From positions 124,001 through 188,000 of the IMG/VR virus record IMGVR_UViG_3300023202_000383: 64,000 bases of DNA; one strand, written 5' to 3'. The notes beneath the pieces were generated by a model. It was not told where the DNA came from and made no database searches. It saw nothing but the letters and a program-made list of their open reading frames with translations. This DNA comes from a virus. The position numbers and the translations under genes were made by a program. This document shows, piece by piece, positions 20,103-28,417 of this stretch; within the stretch, counting starts at the first letter, position 1, and the number at the start of each line of letters is the position of its first letter.

Positions 20103-21020
20103 ATGAAATTCAATGAAATCGACTGGGATCTAATACAATCAGATTATGATTCGGGCCTTACTCTTAGGCAGGTTGGCAAGAGACATAAAATTGGCAATTC
20201 TAGTATCCATAAAGCACAAAAATCAGGACTTCTTAAGACTACGCGGAAGCGATCGTTATCAGAAGAGCATAGAAAAAAGCTTTCTGATAGTATGAAAAAA
20301 GCTGGTATAAGACCGCCCACAACTGTCAAGAGAGAAATTTCAAGCACTAAAGCATGTACTAAATGTACATGCTTGAAACCTATTAATCAATTCCATAAAA
20401 AAGATGGAGCATATGATGGTAGGCAATCAATATGCAAATCGTGCCGCAATATTCATGGTAGAAAATATATGTGCAAGCCGCATATAAACAAAAAACTCAA
20501 GAAACGAAAAGAAGAAATAAAATACAGAAATCAGAGATATATTAAAGAATATTTGTCGATGCATTCATGCAAGTGTGGTGTCGATGACATCAGACTTCTT
20601 GAATTCCACCATCTTAAAAATAAAAAATATGAAGTCCATCAAATGGTGTGGCACAAGTTAGAATCCATAGATAAAGAAATCGCAAAATGTGTTGTTTTGT
20701 GTGTTAATTGTCATAGAAGAGAAACAAATAAAGATAACCCTAGAGAGAATCAGAAGCATCGCAGGGCCATAAAATACAAATTAATAGAAGAAATTCATGG
20801 TACTAAATGTGTGGAGTGTGGGCTTGACGATAAGATAATTATGGATTTAAACCATATCGACCCAACGACCAAATTATTCAATATTGGCGGGTGGTCTGCG
20901 GGCGATACTGATGTATTGATTAAAGAGATAAAGAAATGTGAGCTTATCTGCCCTAATTGTCATCGTCTCAAAACTATTACACAGTCCGACAATTACCTTC
21001 ACAGGATAAAGGAGGCCTAA
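20103..21020 (+). CDS. HTH + double zinc-ribbon/HNH homing endonuclease, 305 aa
   Basis: Residues 1-45 are a helix-turn-helix (LRQVGKRHKIGNSSIHKAQ), then a zinc ribbon (CTKCTCLKPINQFHKKDG, CKSC). Two HNH-like units follow: LLEFHHLKNKK...CVVLCVNCHRRE and LNHIDPTTKLF...CELICPNCHRLK. Free-standing mobile gene between tRNA-Pro and the release factor; GGAGG at its 3' end serves the next gene. Confidence 0.85.
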   Translation: MKFNEIDWDLIQSDYDSGLTLRQVGKRHKIGNSSIHKAQKSGLLKTTRKRSLSEEHRKKLSDSMKKAGIRPPTTVKREISSTKACTKCTCLKPINQFHKKDGAYDGRQSICKSCRNIHGRKYMCKPHINKKLKKRKEEIKYRNQRYIKEYLSMHSCKCGVDDIRLLEFHHLKNKKYEVHQMVWHKLESIDKEIAKCVVLCVNCHRRETNKDNPRENQKHRRAIKYKLIEEIHGTKCVECGLDDKIIMDLNHIDPTTKLFNIGGWSAGDTDVLIKEIKKCELICPNCHRLKTITQSDNYLHRIKEA

Positions 21021-21021
21021 A

Positions 21022-21794
21022 ATGGCCAGGAAACCAAGAATACCGGTTAAGAACAGGGGGCGGCTTTGACTCCGCTAAGAATGGTGGAGTAAGGGGGTGT
21101 CTTTGAAAATGCCACTGAAATTATCGTCGAAATCCAATTTGGCGAAGGTGGCGATGATAGCAAGTTGTTTGTGGACGACCTGTTATCTGCTTACTTGAAA
21201 TATGCCAAGTCGCTCGGTTTTAAGTCCGATCTGATATTCTCAGATAACGGGCATGCTACAATTAAAATCATTGGTAACAATGTTTGGAAGGCTTTTAGAT
21301 ATGAGCCTGGTAAACATTGTGTTCAGCGTATCCCACCAACAGAGAGCAAGGGTAGAGCGCAGACTTCTATTGTTTCTGTGGCTGTGTTGCCGATACCGCC
21401 CAAGATAGGCACTAAGCTTAAATCGAGTGATCTCAAAATTGAGAGGGTTAACCTCGGTGGAAAGGGCGGACAGCACCAGAATAAGACTCTATCTGGTTGC
21501 AGAATGACTCATATTCCAACTGGCCTTAAAGCAACCATCAATGGTAGAGATTACCATAGCAATGAGCGGGAAGCTAAGAGGATACTGGCTGCTAGAGTTC
21601 AGGAGCTTAAACAATCTAAAGCCAATGCTAATTACTCCGCAAAAAGAGTTGAGCAACTTGGGGGCGGAGGCAGGAGCGATAAGGTGAGAACTTACAACTT
21701 CATTAAATCTAGGGTTGTAGACCATAATCTTGGCACTAAGACCAGGAACATCAAGCAAGTGATGAAGGGCAACTTTGAGCTGTTGTTGAAATAA
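21022..21794 (+). CDS. peptide chain release factor (RF1-type body) with two prfB-like +1 frameshift sites
   Basis: GGAGG precedes ATG 21022. The frame reads 15 codons to AGG-GGG-CGG-CTT-TGA (21055-21069); +1 shift gives 12 codons to AGG-GGG-TGT-CTT-TGA (21092-21106); a second +1 shift enters the main frame at GAA 21105. Both sites copy the E. coli prfB signal (AGGGGG, 3 nt, CTTTGA). The joined product is about 256 residues, lacking RF domain 1. Seen: IQFGEGGDDSKLFVDDLL, the stop-recognition region RIPPTESKGRAQTS (PPT, compare PAT of RF1), the catalytic GGQ in LGGKGGQHQNKT, and RSDKVRTYNF as in RF1. It should hydrolyse peptidyl-tRNA at stop codons; the PxT motif predicts UAA/UAG. Confidence 0.88.
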
Positions 21795-21819
21795 TGGAAA
21801 CACCGAACATAGGTGTCAT

Positions 21820-22179
21820 ATGGACAAACCGCACGTAATAAAGAGGAAAAAAGCCATAGATGTGACGCCACTAGATCACGGCATTTGGTGCACAGTATGT
21901 GACAGTGAGCCGTTCGTCAACGCTATTGTACTGCGAAAGTGGTCTGAAGATGGCAAAAAGATATGGTTTATGTTAGACACTCATAATTTCATGGATGCCG
22001 ACCCTGATGAAGAGATAGATGTTGTTGAGATTGAGCCAATGTATCCTCCTAAATTGTTTAGAGAATGTCTAGAAAAAGACAAGATAAAAATGGCCAATAG
22101 GCCGATAGAGCAGCATAATTGTCCACACTGCAACGGCTCTGGAAAATCCCCGTTGCCAAAGAGCCTGGTGGTAGAATAG
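21820..22179 (+). CDS. hypothetical protein with C-terminal CxxC zinc knuckle
   Basis: 119 residues from ATG 21820. Contains HGIWCTVCDSEPF and a C-terminal CPHCNGSGKS, the kind of knuckle seen in DnaJ-like zinc sites. Middle part acidic (DADPDEEIDVVEIEP). No family recognised. Confidence 0.6.
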   Translation: MDKPHVIKRKKAIDVTPLDHGIWCTVCDSEPFVNAIVLRKWSEDGKKIWFMLDTHNFMDADPDEEIDVVEIEPMYPPKLFRECLEKDKIKMANRPIEQHNCPHCNGSGKSPLPKSLVVE

Positions 22180-22265
22180 TATTTAATATTAACCAAGTAA
22201 ATGACGATAGAGAAGGTAAAGACCACCGTTTGTTCTTGGCGTTGAATATAAATGTGTCCCTGTAG
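22119..22265 (+). CDS. possible small protein ending in the tRNA-Arg first base
   Basis: TTG 22119 opens 48 codons (…KEPGGRIVFNINQVNDD…) in a frame different from the gene above and stops at TAG 22263-22265, whose G is base 1 of tRNA-Arg(CCT). Weak start; support is mainly the coding-like composition and the repeated TAG/tRNA junction. Confidence 0.25.
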   Translation: MSTLQRLWKIPVAKEPGGRIVFNINQVNDDREGKDHRLFLALNINVSL

Positions 22266-22337
22266 CCCCCATCGGTTAATTGGATAAACCACGGGCTTCC
22301 TAAGCCTGGACTGCAGGTTCGAATCCTGCTGGGGGTA
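22265..22337 (+). tRNA. tRNA-Arg(CCT)
   Basis: Acceptor GCCCCCA/TGGGGGT, D-stem GGTT/AACC, anticodon arm CGGGC-TTCCTAA-GCCTG, T-loop TTCGAAT, discriminator A, TT follows. Confidence 0.92.
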
Positions 22338-22351
22338 TTAAGGAGTGTCAA

Positions 22352-22540
22352 ATGGCTAAGAAAGTAATACTGCAGGTTCAAAAGTCTGATGGCTGGTACG
22401 TTGGTAAGGCCAAGGACTGTTTGGGTGTAATTAGTCAAGGCAGGACAATCGAAGAACTAAAAGAAAATATTATTGATGCCCATTTATTGATGTATCCTAA
22501 TGAACCTAGAGAGATAGATATAGAAGTAGTTACTATATGA
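22352..22540 (+). CDS. HicB-like domain protein, 62 aa
   Basis: AAGGAG precedes ATG 22352. The sequence (DGWYVGKAKDCLGVISQGRT, EELKENIIDAHLLM) matches the HicB-type partial RNase H fold of antitoxins. No HicA toxin lies next to it and there is no DNA-binding tail, so it may be a stand-alone phage HicB-like protein. Confidence 0.7.
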   Translation: MAKKVILQVQKSDGWYVGKAKDCLGVISQGRTIEELKENIIDAHLLMYPNEPREIDIEVVTI

Positions 22541-22558
22541 AAGACGAATGTGACTAGG

Positions 22559-22672
22559 ATGAAGTGTCATAAGAATCCGTATGTATGGCATGAGACGAAA
22601 AACGCTATTAGAGTTTATTTTGAGTCTGTTTATTGGGCGTTTAGCAAGACAGGCAGAAAACTGCCAGTCTAA
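22559..22672 (+). CDS. 37-residue hypothetical peptide
   Basis: ATG 22559 (alternative GTG 22550) to TAA 22670-22672. Aromatic-rich (NPYVWHETKNAIRVYFESVY). A terminator-like hairpin follows directly, which supports a real transcript end. Confidence 0.4.
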   Translation: MKCHKNPYVWHETKNAIRVYFESVYWAFSKTGRKLPV

Positions 22673-22675
22673 TTA

Positions 22676-22699
22676 AGTGGCTCTTTGGGAAGAGCCACT
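22676..22699 (+). terminator. 8-bp hairpin after a small gene
   Basis: AGTGGCTC pairs with GAGCCACT around an 8-nt loop; the following T-run is weak (GCAGTTTT). Confidence 0.5.
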
Positions 22700-22739
22700 A
22701 AGCAGTTTTCCAAACATACCATAGAAAGGAGGTGGTGGA

Positions 22740-23357
22740 ATGTCTGCTGTACTTTCGCAGCCGGTTCTTGTTATCAACAAGAATTATCGTGCCGTTAACT
22801 TCGCAAGCGTCAAAAGAGCTTTCTGCCTTCTAGCTAATGGTGTGGCAGAAGTCATTGACGTAGAAGACGGCAAATACTACAATTACGACTTTGAGTCGTG
22901 GCAAGAACTTAGTGAGTTTGAATCTGAGTTCGAAGACAATAGGTATGACTGGGTCAATTGCGTTGACTACAAAATTCCTATACCAAAAATTGTTCGTCTG
23001 TTAGCATTCGGAGAATTCAAGAGACCGAAGGTTAAGTTCAATCGTAGGAACATCTACGCAAGGGATAAGAACACTTGTCAGTATTGTGGAAAGAGGTTCT
23101 CTACTAAGGATCTTAACTTGGACCATGTTTTGCCAAGATCTCTTGGAGGCCAGAGTTGTTGGACCAATATCGTATGCAGTTGCATAAAGTGCAACACGAA
23201 AAAGGCCAACAGAACGCCAGAGCAGGCTGGGATGAAGTTGATAAGACCTCCGAAGGCATTAGATAGGCCAATTTTTATGGTCAAGGAAAAGTATCACCAC
23301 GATTCCTGGAAGCATTTCGTGGACGAAGCTTATTGGAATGTGACCCTACGTGACTAG
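22740..23357 (+). CDS. HNH endonuclease, 205 aa
   Basis: A strong AAAGGAGGTGGTGGA precedes ATG 22740. The N-terminal VLVINKNYRAVNFASVKRAF and the C-terminal RRNIYARDKNTCQYCGKRF, LNLDHVLPRSLGG, NIVCSCIKCNTKKAN are typical of the widespread bacterial/phage McrA-like HNH nuclease family. It could be a homing or restriction-type nuclease or assist packaging; the good ribosome-binding site suggests regular expression. Confidence 0.85.
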   Translation: MSAVLSQPVLVINKNYRAVNFASVKRAFCLLANGVAEVIDVEDGKYYNYDFESWQELSEFESEFEDNRYDWVNCVDYKIPIPKIVRLLAFGEFKRPKVKFNRRNIYARDKNTCQYCGKRFSTKDLNLDHVLPRSLGGQSCWTNIVCSCIKCNTKKANRTPEQAGMKLIRPPKALDRPIFMVKEKYHHDSWKHFVDEAYWNVTLRD

Positions 23358-23379
23358 GCAATACAATATGTGCCTAAGA

Positions 23380-23521
23380 CAACAAAAGTGTAGAAGTTTT
23401 GGGTTGAATTGGTTAGAGCAAGCAGTTTAAGAATTAATTACCGTGTTGGTAATAACTTGGGATCGTAAGACTAACGCCACCCTGTCTGATCCCTCACTCT
23501 CGGTAGGTTAAGCCGAGTTTG
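23380..23521 (+). other. gene-free interval with a tRNA-like remnant
   Basis: GGGTTGAATTGGTTAGAGC, a TTTAAGA loop, a variable-arm-like ATTACC/GGTAAT and a late CCACCC suggest a decayed class II (Leu-like) tRNA. CTCGG/CCGAG follows before tRNA-Ile. No gene seen. Confidence 0.3.
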
Positions 23522-23594
23522 GGGCCTGTAGCTCAGCGGTCAGAGCTGGCCACTCATAATGGCTAGGTCGGGGGTTCGAATCCCTCCAGGCCCA
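23522..23594 (+). tRNA. tRNA-Ile(CAT), probably lysidine type
   Basis: Acceptor GGGCCTG/CAGGCCC, anticodon loop CTCATAA, T-arm GGGGG/CCCTC, discriminator A, TT follows. Its body resembles Ile2 tRNAs; elongator Met is the alternative. Confidence 0.85.
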
Positions 23595-23608
23595 TTCAAG
23601 CATATGAT

Positions 23609-23680
23609 ATGAAGATACAATGCAACGAATGTGGGAAATATTCAATAAGAGACCAAGCTAAGCGCTTATTGAATTCATGA
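23609..23680 (+). CDS. 23-residue peptide with CxxC
   Basis: ATG 23609 to TGA 23678-23680; reads MKIQCNECGKYSIRDQAK then RLLNS. It looks like the start of a zinc-ribbon protein cut short by the convergent gene, so it may be a remnant. Confidence 0.3.
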   Translation: MKIQCNECGKYSIRDQAKRLLNS

Positions 23681-24053
23681 AACTGACGAATTCTGAGTCA
23701 GCATTGAGATCAGCCAATACTGCTGCTAAATCTGCGGTTATTTGCTCATCTATTGAAGACAATTCTTTGTTGCTGCCTAGAACGTTAATGGATCCGTTCG
23801 TAGTTACGGCAGCAAACCTGAATGTATAATCTTCTACAGTATTAGGTGTGGGGTCCGGGGATCCCTTGCCGTATCCTATAGCCTGTAGAAATGTATTTAG
23901 TTCTGGTAGTGTAGTAGCAACAGAGAAATCAGATAGCTCACCATTCACAAATCTCACGACGCCATTTGAAGTGTTATCCTTTATAGCAGCGAAATTATCT
24001 TCTAGGCCGTTGGTTCTGGCTAGTTGAATTGATAGTGTCCAAAGAGTTTCCAT
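23658..24053 (-). CDS. hypothetical protein, 131 aa
   Basis: Minus strand with GGAGGTATTAA before ATG 24053. Low in Cys and charged residues, rich in T/N/A/S (NGSINVLGSNKELSSID), ending in a helix (ADLAAVLADLNADSEFVSFM). The composition resembles virion proteins, but no family is recognised. Confidence 0.6.
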   Translation of the reverse strand: METLWTLSIQLARTNGLEDNFAAIKDNTSNGVVRFVNGELSDFSVATTLPELNTFLQAIGYGKGSPDPTPNTVEDYTFRFAAVTTNGSINVLGSNKELSSIDEQITADLAAVLADLNADSEFVSFMNSISA

Positions 24054-24102
24054 TTAATACCTCCTTGATATGTTTGATAAAATATAATTAGGAGGTTTAA
24101 CT

Positions 24103-24315
24103 ATGTTTATGTTTCTAAAGAAATTGTTCACAAAGACTCCTTTGGGTCTCATTGTGAGGGTTGAAAACAAGAATAAGCACCATGCTGCTGATAAGCAGTA
24201 TTATGTTGTAAAGGTGAAGTTTACTAATGGTGTCAGACATCTGATGTTGACTGATACTGAGGTCGAGCGTGCCCTCAAAAGAGTAGAGAAAAATAAAGAA
24301 GATCTACCTAAGTAA
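24103..24315 (+). CDS. hypothetical protein, 70 aa
   Basis: TAGGAGG precedes ATG 24103. Small basic beta protein (YYVVKVKFTNGVRHLMLTD). The divergent promoter region is shared with the minus-strand gene at 24053. Unknown function. Confidence 0.65.
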   Translation: MFMFLKKLFTKTPLGLIVRVENKNKHHAADKQYYVVKVKFTNGVRHLMLTDTEVERALKRVEKNKEDLPK

Positions 24316-24342
24316 ATAGCAAATTCAAGCCCATTGGAGATT

Positions 24343-25656
24343 ATGATGCCGAGACCAGATAAACCACGAGCAGACCTGACTGCCAAAGAAGCTATTGCTA
24401 ATCTAAGTAAAGAAATATCAGATTTCATGTTATCCAGGCGCATGAATTCAATGGTTGAGATGGGCGACTTTAAGGGTCTTCAGGAATGGGCGTTGAGGGC
24501 AGCCGAAAAATATAAAGAAAGAGGGCTTAGTAGAGCCCATTATATGGAATTCGTCAACGCTGTTAAGGGCACGCCTTTACCAGGGAAAGAAGGGAAGTTC
24601 ACTGGAAGTTATGGTCGAAAGATATGGGACCATATCCAAAGGGGTGACGTAGCCGCTTTGGCTCAAATGTTGTCTAATTATGCCCTGTCCGGTGCTGACT
24701 TGTCTGTATTGTCACAATCTAAAAAACCGTATCATAGAGAAAGTTTAAGCGATGTTGATATCGTTGCATCTATGATGACGGAAGATCCGAATATATTTAA
24801 TGATTTGCCCGATCGTTACAAGGAATTGGTTGAGGCATATGCTGAAATGTTTCCGGGCGATGAGAGTATAGCGATAAAGCTTATATATGAAAATGCACAG
24901 ATATTTGAAGATGAAGAAGTTGGTGACTATGCTGGAGATTATGGACGTGAAGAAGCGGATATGTCTTCCGGAGATCTGACTAGCTCAGAGGCAAGACCAA
25001 ACCTCAGCAAAGAGATCTCAGAATTTATGAATAGTGAGCGAATGGCCGAAATGGTCAGTTCCGGCGATTTAGATGGTCTTAAGCAATGGGCTTTGGAAGC
25101 AGCTGCAAAATATCGTGGCAAGGGGTTGAGTGAAAGAAATTACAAAGAATTTATCAGGAGAGTACATCAAGCCAGAAATATTGATAGACTGAGTATGATG
25201 CTTTCTAATTATATGCTGAAAGCAGCGGGTCTCGGTGTTCTTGAATCATCGAATGCCATAGATGCAATAGCGCGTTGTATTACTGAGGATATCAACACAT
25301 TTAACAATATGTCTGACGAGCAGAAGAGGCTTGCCACTTTACATCTTGAAATGTTCCCAGACACGCAAGTTGTGATGCTTGAAGACCATAACGATTATGA
25401 AGATGGAGTAGAAGCCAGTATGTCTGTTGGCGTTAGCAAGCCTGAACCGGAGCCTGAGGCAGAGGACCACGGACACGACGAAATGGTTTTGGTAATTGCT
25501 GATATGAAAGACCAGCCGCCAGCGGTCTTTTCTGGAAATTATGGGTTGTTGGAATCTTTATTTAAAGGTCAGGGTCGCGAATACCATATAATGAAAGCCT
25601 CTGAAGTCCATGATTTCTTAGGCGGCAGAGAGTTTGTAACTTCACATATGTCATGA
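24343..25656 (+). CDS. hypothetical protein with an internal duplication, 437 aa
   Basis: TTGGAGATT precedes ATG 24343. Two repeats share NLSKEISDFM / NLSKEISEFM, then ALRAAEKYKERGLS / ALEAAAKYRGKGLS, then the MLSNY and MFPGDE / MFPDTQ segments, at about residues 15-190 and 220-345. The rest is acidic with a separate C-terminal unit (EMVLVIADMKDQPPAVF). Helical; function unknown. ATGA overlap with the acetyltransferase gene. Confidence 0.7.
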   Translation: MMPRPDKPRADLTAKEAIANLSKEISDFMLSRRMNSMVEMGDFKGLQEWALRAAEKYKERGLSRAHYMEFVNAVKGTPLPGKEGKFTGSYGRKIWDHIQRGDVAALAQMLSNYALSGADLSVLSQSKKPYHRESLSDVDIVASMMTEDPNIFNDLPDRYKELVEAYAEMFPGDESIAIKLIYENAQIFEDEEVGDYAGDYGREEADMSSGDLTSSEARPNLSKEISEFMNSERMAEMVSSGDLDGLKQWALEAAAKYRGKGLSERNYKEFIRRVHQARNIDRLSMMLSNYMLKAAGLGVLESSNAIDAIARCITEDINTFNNMSDEQKRLATLHLEMFPDTQVVMLEDHNDYEDGVEASMSVGVSKPEPEPEAEDHGHDEMVLVIADMKDQPPAVFSGNYGLLESLFKGQGREYHIMKASEVHDFLGGREFVTSHMS

Positions 25657-26069
25657 TTAGATATGCTAGAATCGAAGATTTAGACGACATATTAAGGTTA
25701 TTAGACCAGCTAAGCCCAGCTGATAAAACAGATAGATCGGAATTTGTATTCAGAATGCTCATAAATAATGGGCATTATGTTATAGCTTTATATGAAGATG
25801 GTAATAAAGTAATTGGCACTGCAACTTTGATGGTCAGGATAAATCTGTCTCACGATTGCAGGCCGGTTGGCTATATAGAAAATGTTGTTGTTGATGATTC
25901 GTACAGGGGTCAGGGCATAGGGAAAAAACTTGTTGAAAATCTTCTTGATAAAGCAGACGCTCTGGACTGCTATAAAGTAATATTAGATTGCTCCAAACAC
26001 AATATTAAGTTCTATGAAAAGGTTGGCTTCTCTGTAACTGATGAAGTGAATATGAGAGTTGACCTGTAG
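25653..26069 (+). CDS. GNAT family N-acetyltransferase
   Basis: 138 residues. Motif A is clear: YIENVVVDDSYRGQGIGKKL (acetyl-CoA pyrophosphate loop), then CYKVILDCSKHNIKFYEKVG. Overall closest by eye to glucosamine-6-phosphate N-acetyltransferase (GNA1)-like enzymes, which would fit sugar metabolism, but the substrate is not certain. Translationally coupled to the preceding gene. Confidence 0.85.
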   Translation: MIRYARIEDLDDILRLLDQLSPADKTDRSEFVFRMLINNGHYVIALYEDGNKVIGTATLMVRINLSHDCRPVGYIENVVVDDSYRGQGIGKKLVENLLDKADALDCYKVILDCSKHNIKFYEKVGFSVTDEVNMRVDL

Positions 26070-26098
26070 AACAAAAATATTTATGGAGGATAGGAGAG

Positions 26099-26701
26099 AT
26101 GAGAATATTAATTGCTATGGTCGTGTTGTTGGTGTCGTCTGCTGTTCTAGCAGACAATTTAACTGATTCAGAACGTAAAGAAAAAGCCGATGTTGTGCGT
26201 TCTGAATTGGCGCATAATCAAATGCAGAGGCGAATGATAATTGAGAGAGCCAAGATGCTCAACTCTGCTATGGTTATGCTGCGTAAAGAACGCCCTGATG
26301 CCAGTGACGAAGACAAGAAAGAAATCGACAAGAGAATTGATCGCCTAAAGCTTGAGCTGCAATCTCTTAGAATAGAGTCTTTGAGGTTGTCGCATTCTAG
26401 AATGCGACTAATCCATGAGCAAAATCGAGATCGTGCAAGAGAAAAAGAAAAGCCGCCAGTCTTCAAAATGAGGACTAGGTATAAGATTAAGAACAAGAGA
26501 TTTGTGCCAATTCCGCCACATATTGCTGCTACAAGTTACTACTTACGTGACCCACGAACTGGCCAGTATTATTATGTCAATATGCATGATGCTGGGTCTG
26601 CAACGCCTGGACTAAGGCACGCTCCTAGGCAGCCGAAGGTTCTTAAGTATGATTATGAGAGATATCACAAATATAATCCAGTCGAATCTAAAAGTAAGTG
26701 A
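26099..26701 (+). CDS. secreted or periplasmic coiled-coil protein, 200 aa
   Basis: GGATAGGAGAG precedes ATG 26099. Residues 1-18 (MRILIAMVVLLVSSAVLA) are a signal peptide with a probable cleavage after ALA. A charged coiled coil follows (about 25-120), then a tail rich in Y/P (YYLRDPRTGQYYYVNMHDAG). No family. Overlaps the sulfotransferase start by 4 bp. Confidence 0.65.
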   Translation: MRILIAMVVLLVSSAVLADNLTDSERKEKADVVRSELAHNQMQRRMIIERAKMLNSAMVMLRKERPDASDEDKKEIDKRIDRLKLELQSLRIESLRLSHSRMRLIHEQNRDRAREKEKPPVFKMRTRYKIKNKRFVPIPPHIAATSYYLRDPRTGQYYYVNMHDAGSATPGLRHAPRQPKVLKYDYERYHKYNPVESKSK

Positions 26702-27276
26702 TATCAAGCATATATAAATGCATATTTGTGCACATCCCGCGAACGGGCGGCACCAGTATAGAGAAGCAGCTTAATCCTTCTCTTAGGGATGGCGTAAAGA
26801 GCGGTCATTCTAAACACATGACCGCTAAGCAGATTTATAGTTTACATCCTGATGCGTGGGACAAGTACTTCAAATTCTCATTTGTTAGAAACCCATGGGA
26901 CAGAATGGTATCTATGTACTACCAAGGATTCTATAATAATCCTAAAATTCCAACTAGATATTATGGGCATAAATCAGGACATTCTTTAGAAGAATTTATT
27001 GAATGGTGGAAGCCCACCAAATGGGAAAAGCTGCTGCAAGTAGAATATTTTGACCATAGTGAGATGGACTTTATTGGTAGGTTTGAGAGACGCAGTAGGG
27101 ATTTGACATACATCTCTGATCAGATAGGTCTAGATTTGACAAGCAGCATAAAACTTCGTCCTAGTCGCGGCAGGCCGAAGGATTATACGAAGCTTTATAC
27201 TAGGCAAGCAATTAAAACGGTAGAAAACAGATTCGCAGAAGATATTGAAGCGTTTGGATATAAATTTGGAAAATAA
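26698..27276 (+). CDS. sulfotransferase family protein (Sulfotransfer_2 type)
   Basis: GTG 26698 in GTGA overlap with the upstream stop. IFVHIPRTGGTSIEKQL (PAPS 5' loop) and FKFSFVRNPWDRMVSMYYQG (3'-phosphate motif) are intact, then MDFIGRFERRS. 192 residues, cytosolic. Second enzyme of the same type as that at 15415 but only moderately similar, so the two probably differ in acceptor. Confidence 0.88.
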   Translation: MISSIYKCIFVHIPRTGGTSIEKQLNPSLRDGVKSGHSKHMTAKQIYSLHPDAWDKYFKFSFVRNPWDRMVSMYYQGFYNNPKIPTRYYGHKSGHSLEEFIEWWKPTKWEKLLQVEYFDHSEMDFIGRFERRSRDLTYISDQIGLDLTSSIKLRPSRGRPKDYTKLYTRQAIKTVENRFAEDIEAFGYKFGK

Positions 27277-27286
27277 AATATAAAAT

Positions 27287-27733
27287 ATGGAAGATTCGAC
27301 TAAGAAAACAATATATAAAACTGTTGCCAGTGTTTTGGCTGGCGCTGTACTAACTTGGGGCACTTGGGTAACGGTTAATATATATGGGTCGCAAAGCAAG
27401 CAAGCAGAATATGACACATATATTCAAGCGGCGTTTAGTACTCTTGCTAAAGCAGAAGAAATGGCATCTAAAGCCGATAGAGAGTCATATGCTAACAGCA
27501 AAGTAAACGAAATGCTGGTTCAAATAATGTCTGGACATGGCATAGATCCAGAAAAAGTTAAAAACGCTCTAGAAAGTGTTGATCCAACAGAAGATGGCGC
27601 AGAAGAGGACAGGAGCTTGCCTAATAGGAATACAAGCTCGGATCGTAGCTCTCCACCCAGGACAATTACTGGAGAAGAGTTAGATAGATACATGCAACGC
27701 CAGGTCCAGCAGGTAGCACCCGCTGGAAAATAG
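27287..27733 (+). CDS. membrane-anchored hypothetical protein, 148 aa
   Basis: One N-terminal transmembrane segment (TVASVLAGAVLTWGTWVTV), then a helical stretch and a disordered acidic/Ser/Pro tail (DGAEEDRSLPNRNTSSD). Six base pairs separate its stop from tRNA-Leu. Function unknown. Confidence 0.6.
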   Translation: MEDSTKKTIYKTVASVLAGAVLTWGTWVTVNIYGSQSKQAEYDTYIQAAFSTLAKAEEMASKADRESYANSKVNEMLVQIMSGHGIDPEKVKNALESVDPTEDGAEEDRSLPNRNTSSDRSSPPRTITGEELDRYMQRQVQQVAPAGK

Positions 27734-27739
27734 ATTTAA

Positions 27740-27821
27740 GCCCCCATGATGGAATTGGCAGACATGTGGCACTCAAAATGCCATGCCGCAAGGCGTGTAG
27801 GTTCGAATCCTACTGGGGGTA
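27740..27821 (+). tRNA. tRNA-Leu(CAA)
   Basis: Class II: acceptor GCCCCCA/TGGGGGT, anticodon arm TGGCA-CTCAAAA-TGCCA, variable arm GCCGCAAGGC, discriminator A, TT follows. Confidence 0.92.
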
Positions 27822-27823
27822 TT

Positions 27824-27866
27824 GGGCCTGTAGCTCAGTTTGGCCAGAGCGTTCAGGATTGTACTT
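27824..27866 (+). pseudogene. 5' half of a split tRNA (GGGCCTG acceptor)
   Basis: GGGCCTG-TA-GCTC-loop-GAGC-G is a good tRNA 5' half, almost the same as tRNA-Ile(CAT) at 23522, but it then runs into AT-rich sequence and an endonuclease gene. The matching 3' half is at about 28446-28477. Confidence 0.65.
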
Positions 27867-27895
27867 TTGTCCACAAATTCGAGCAAATATGATAA

Positions 27896-28417
27896 ATGGA
27901 TAAATGGAAAAACGAACAGTATCTTACTAAATTAATATCAAGCGGATTGACTCAAAGAGAAATTGCAAAAGAATGCAATGTTAGTCAATCGACAATAAAA
28001 TATTGGCTTAAAAAGTTTAGCCTAAAAACAAGCAATGACAATAAACCACGACCACGACCACGACCACGACCACAATGTAGATACTGCGGTGACGACAAGC
28101 TTGAGTCATTTTACAGAAAACAACGCAGAATGTGCAAAAAATGCGACGCAAAAAGAATAGTGGAATTGTCAAGGTCCAAAAAAGCTAGAGCTGTTGAATA
28201 CAAAGGCGGTGAATGCGAACGATGTGGATATCATAAATATCATGGGTCATTGGCGTTCCATCATGTAGATCCATCTTCAAAGGATCCAAATTTTAATTCT
28301 ATGAATTTATGGAAATGGGATAGAATAAAAGAAGAAATTGATAAATGTATGCTATTGTGCACTAACTGTCATCAAGAATTGCACGGTGGTGTTTGGGCGA
28401 TTGGCGCAGATGGCTAG
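27896..28417 (+). CDS. HTH + zinc ribbon + HNH homing endonuclease, 173 aa
   Basis: Residues 1-40 are a helix-turn-helix (GLTQREIAKECNVSQSTIKYW), followed by a (Pro-Arg)4 linker encoded by a CGACCA repeat, a zinc ribbon (CRYCGDDKLESFYRKQ), and an HNH unit (CERCGYHKYHG, LAFHHVDPSSKD, CMLLCTNCHQELHGG). Inserted between the two halves of a tRNA. Its last codons overlap a second tRNA 5' half (28395), with TAG falling in that D-loop. Confidence 0.85.
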   Translation: MDKWKNEQYLTKLISSGLTQREIAKECNVSQSTIKYWLKKFSLKTSNDNKPRPRPRPRPQCRYCGDDKLESFYRKQRRMCKKCDAKRIVELSRSKKARAVEYKGGECERCGYHKYHGSLAFHHVDPSSKDPNFNSMNLWKWDRIKEEIDKCMLLCTNCHQELHGGVWAIGADG

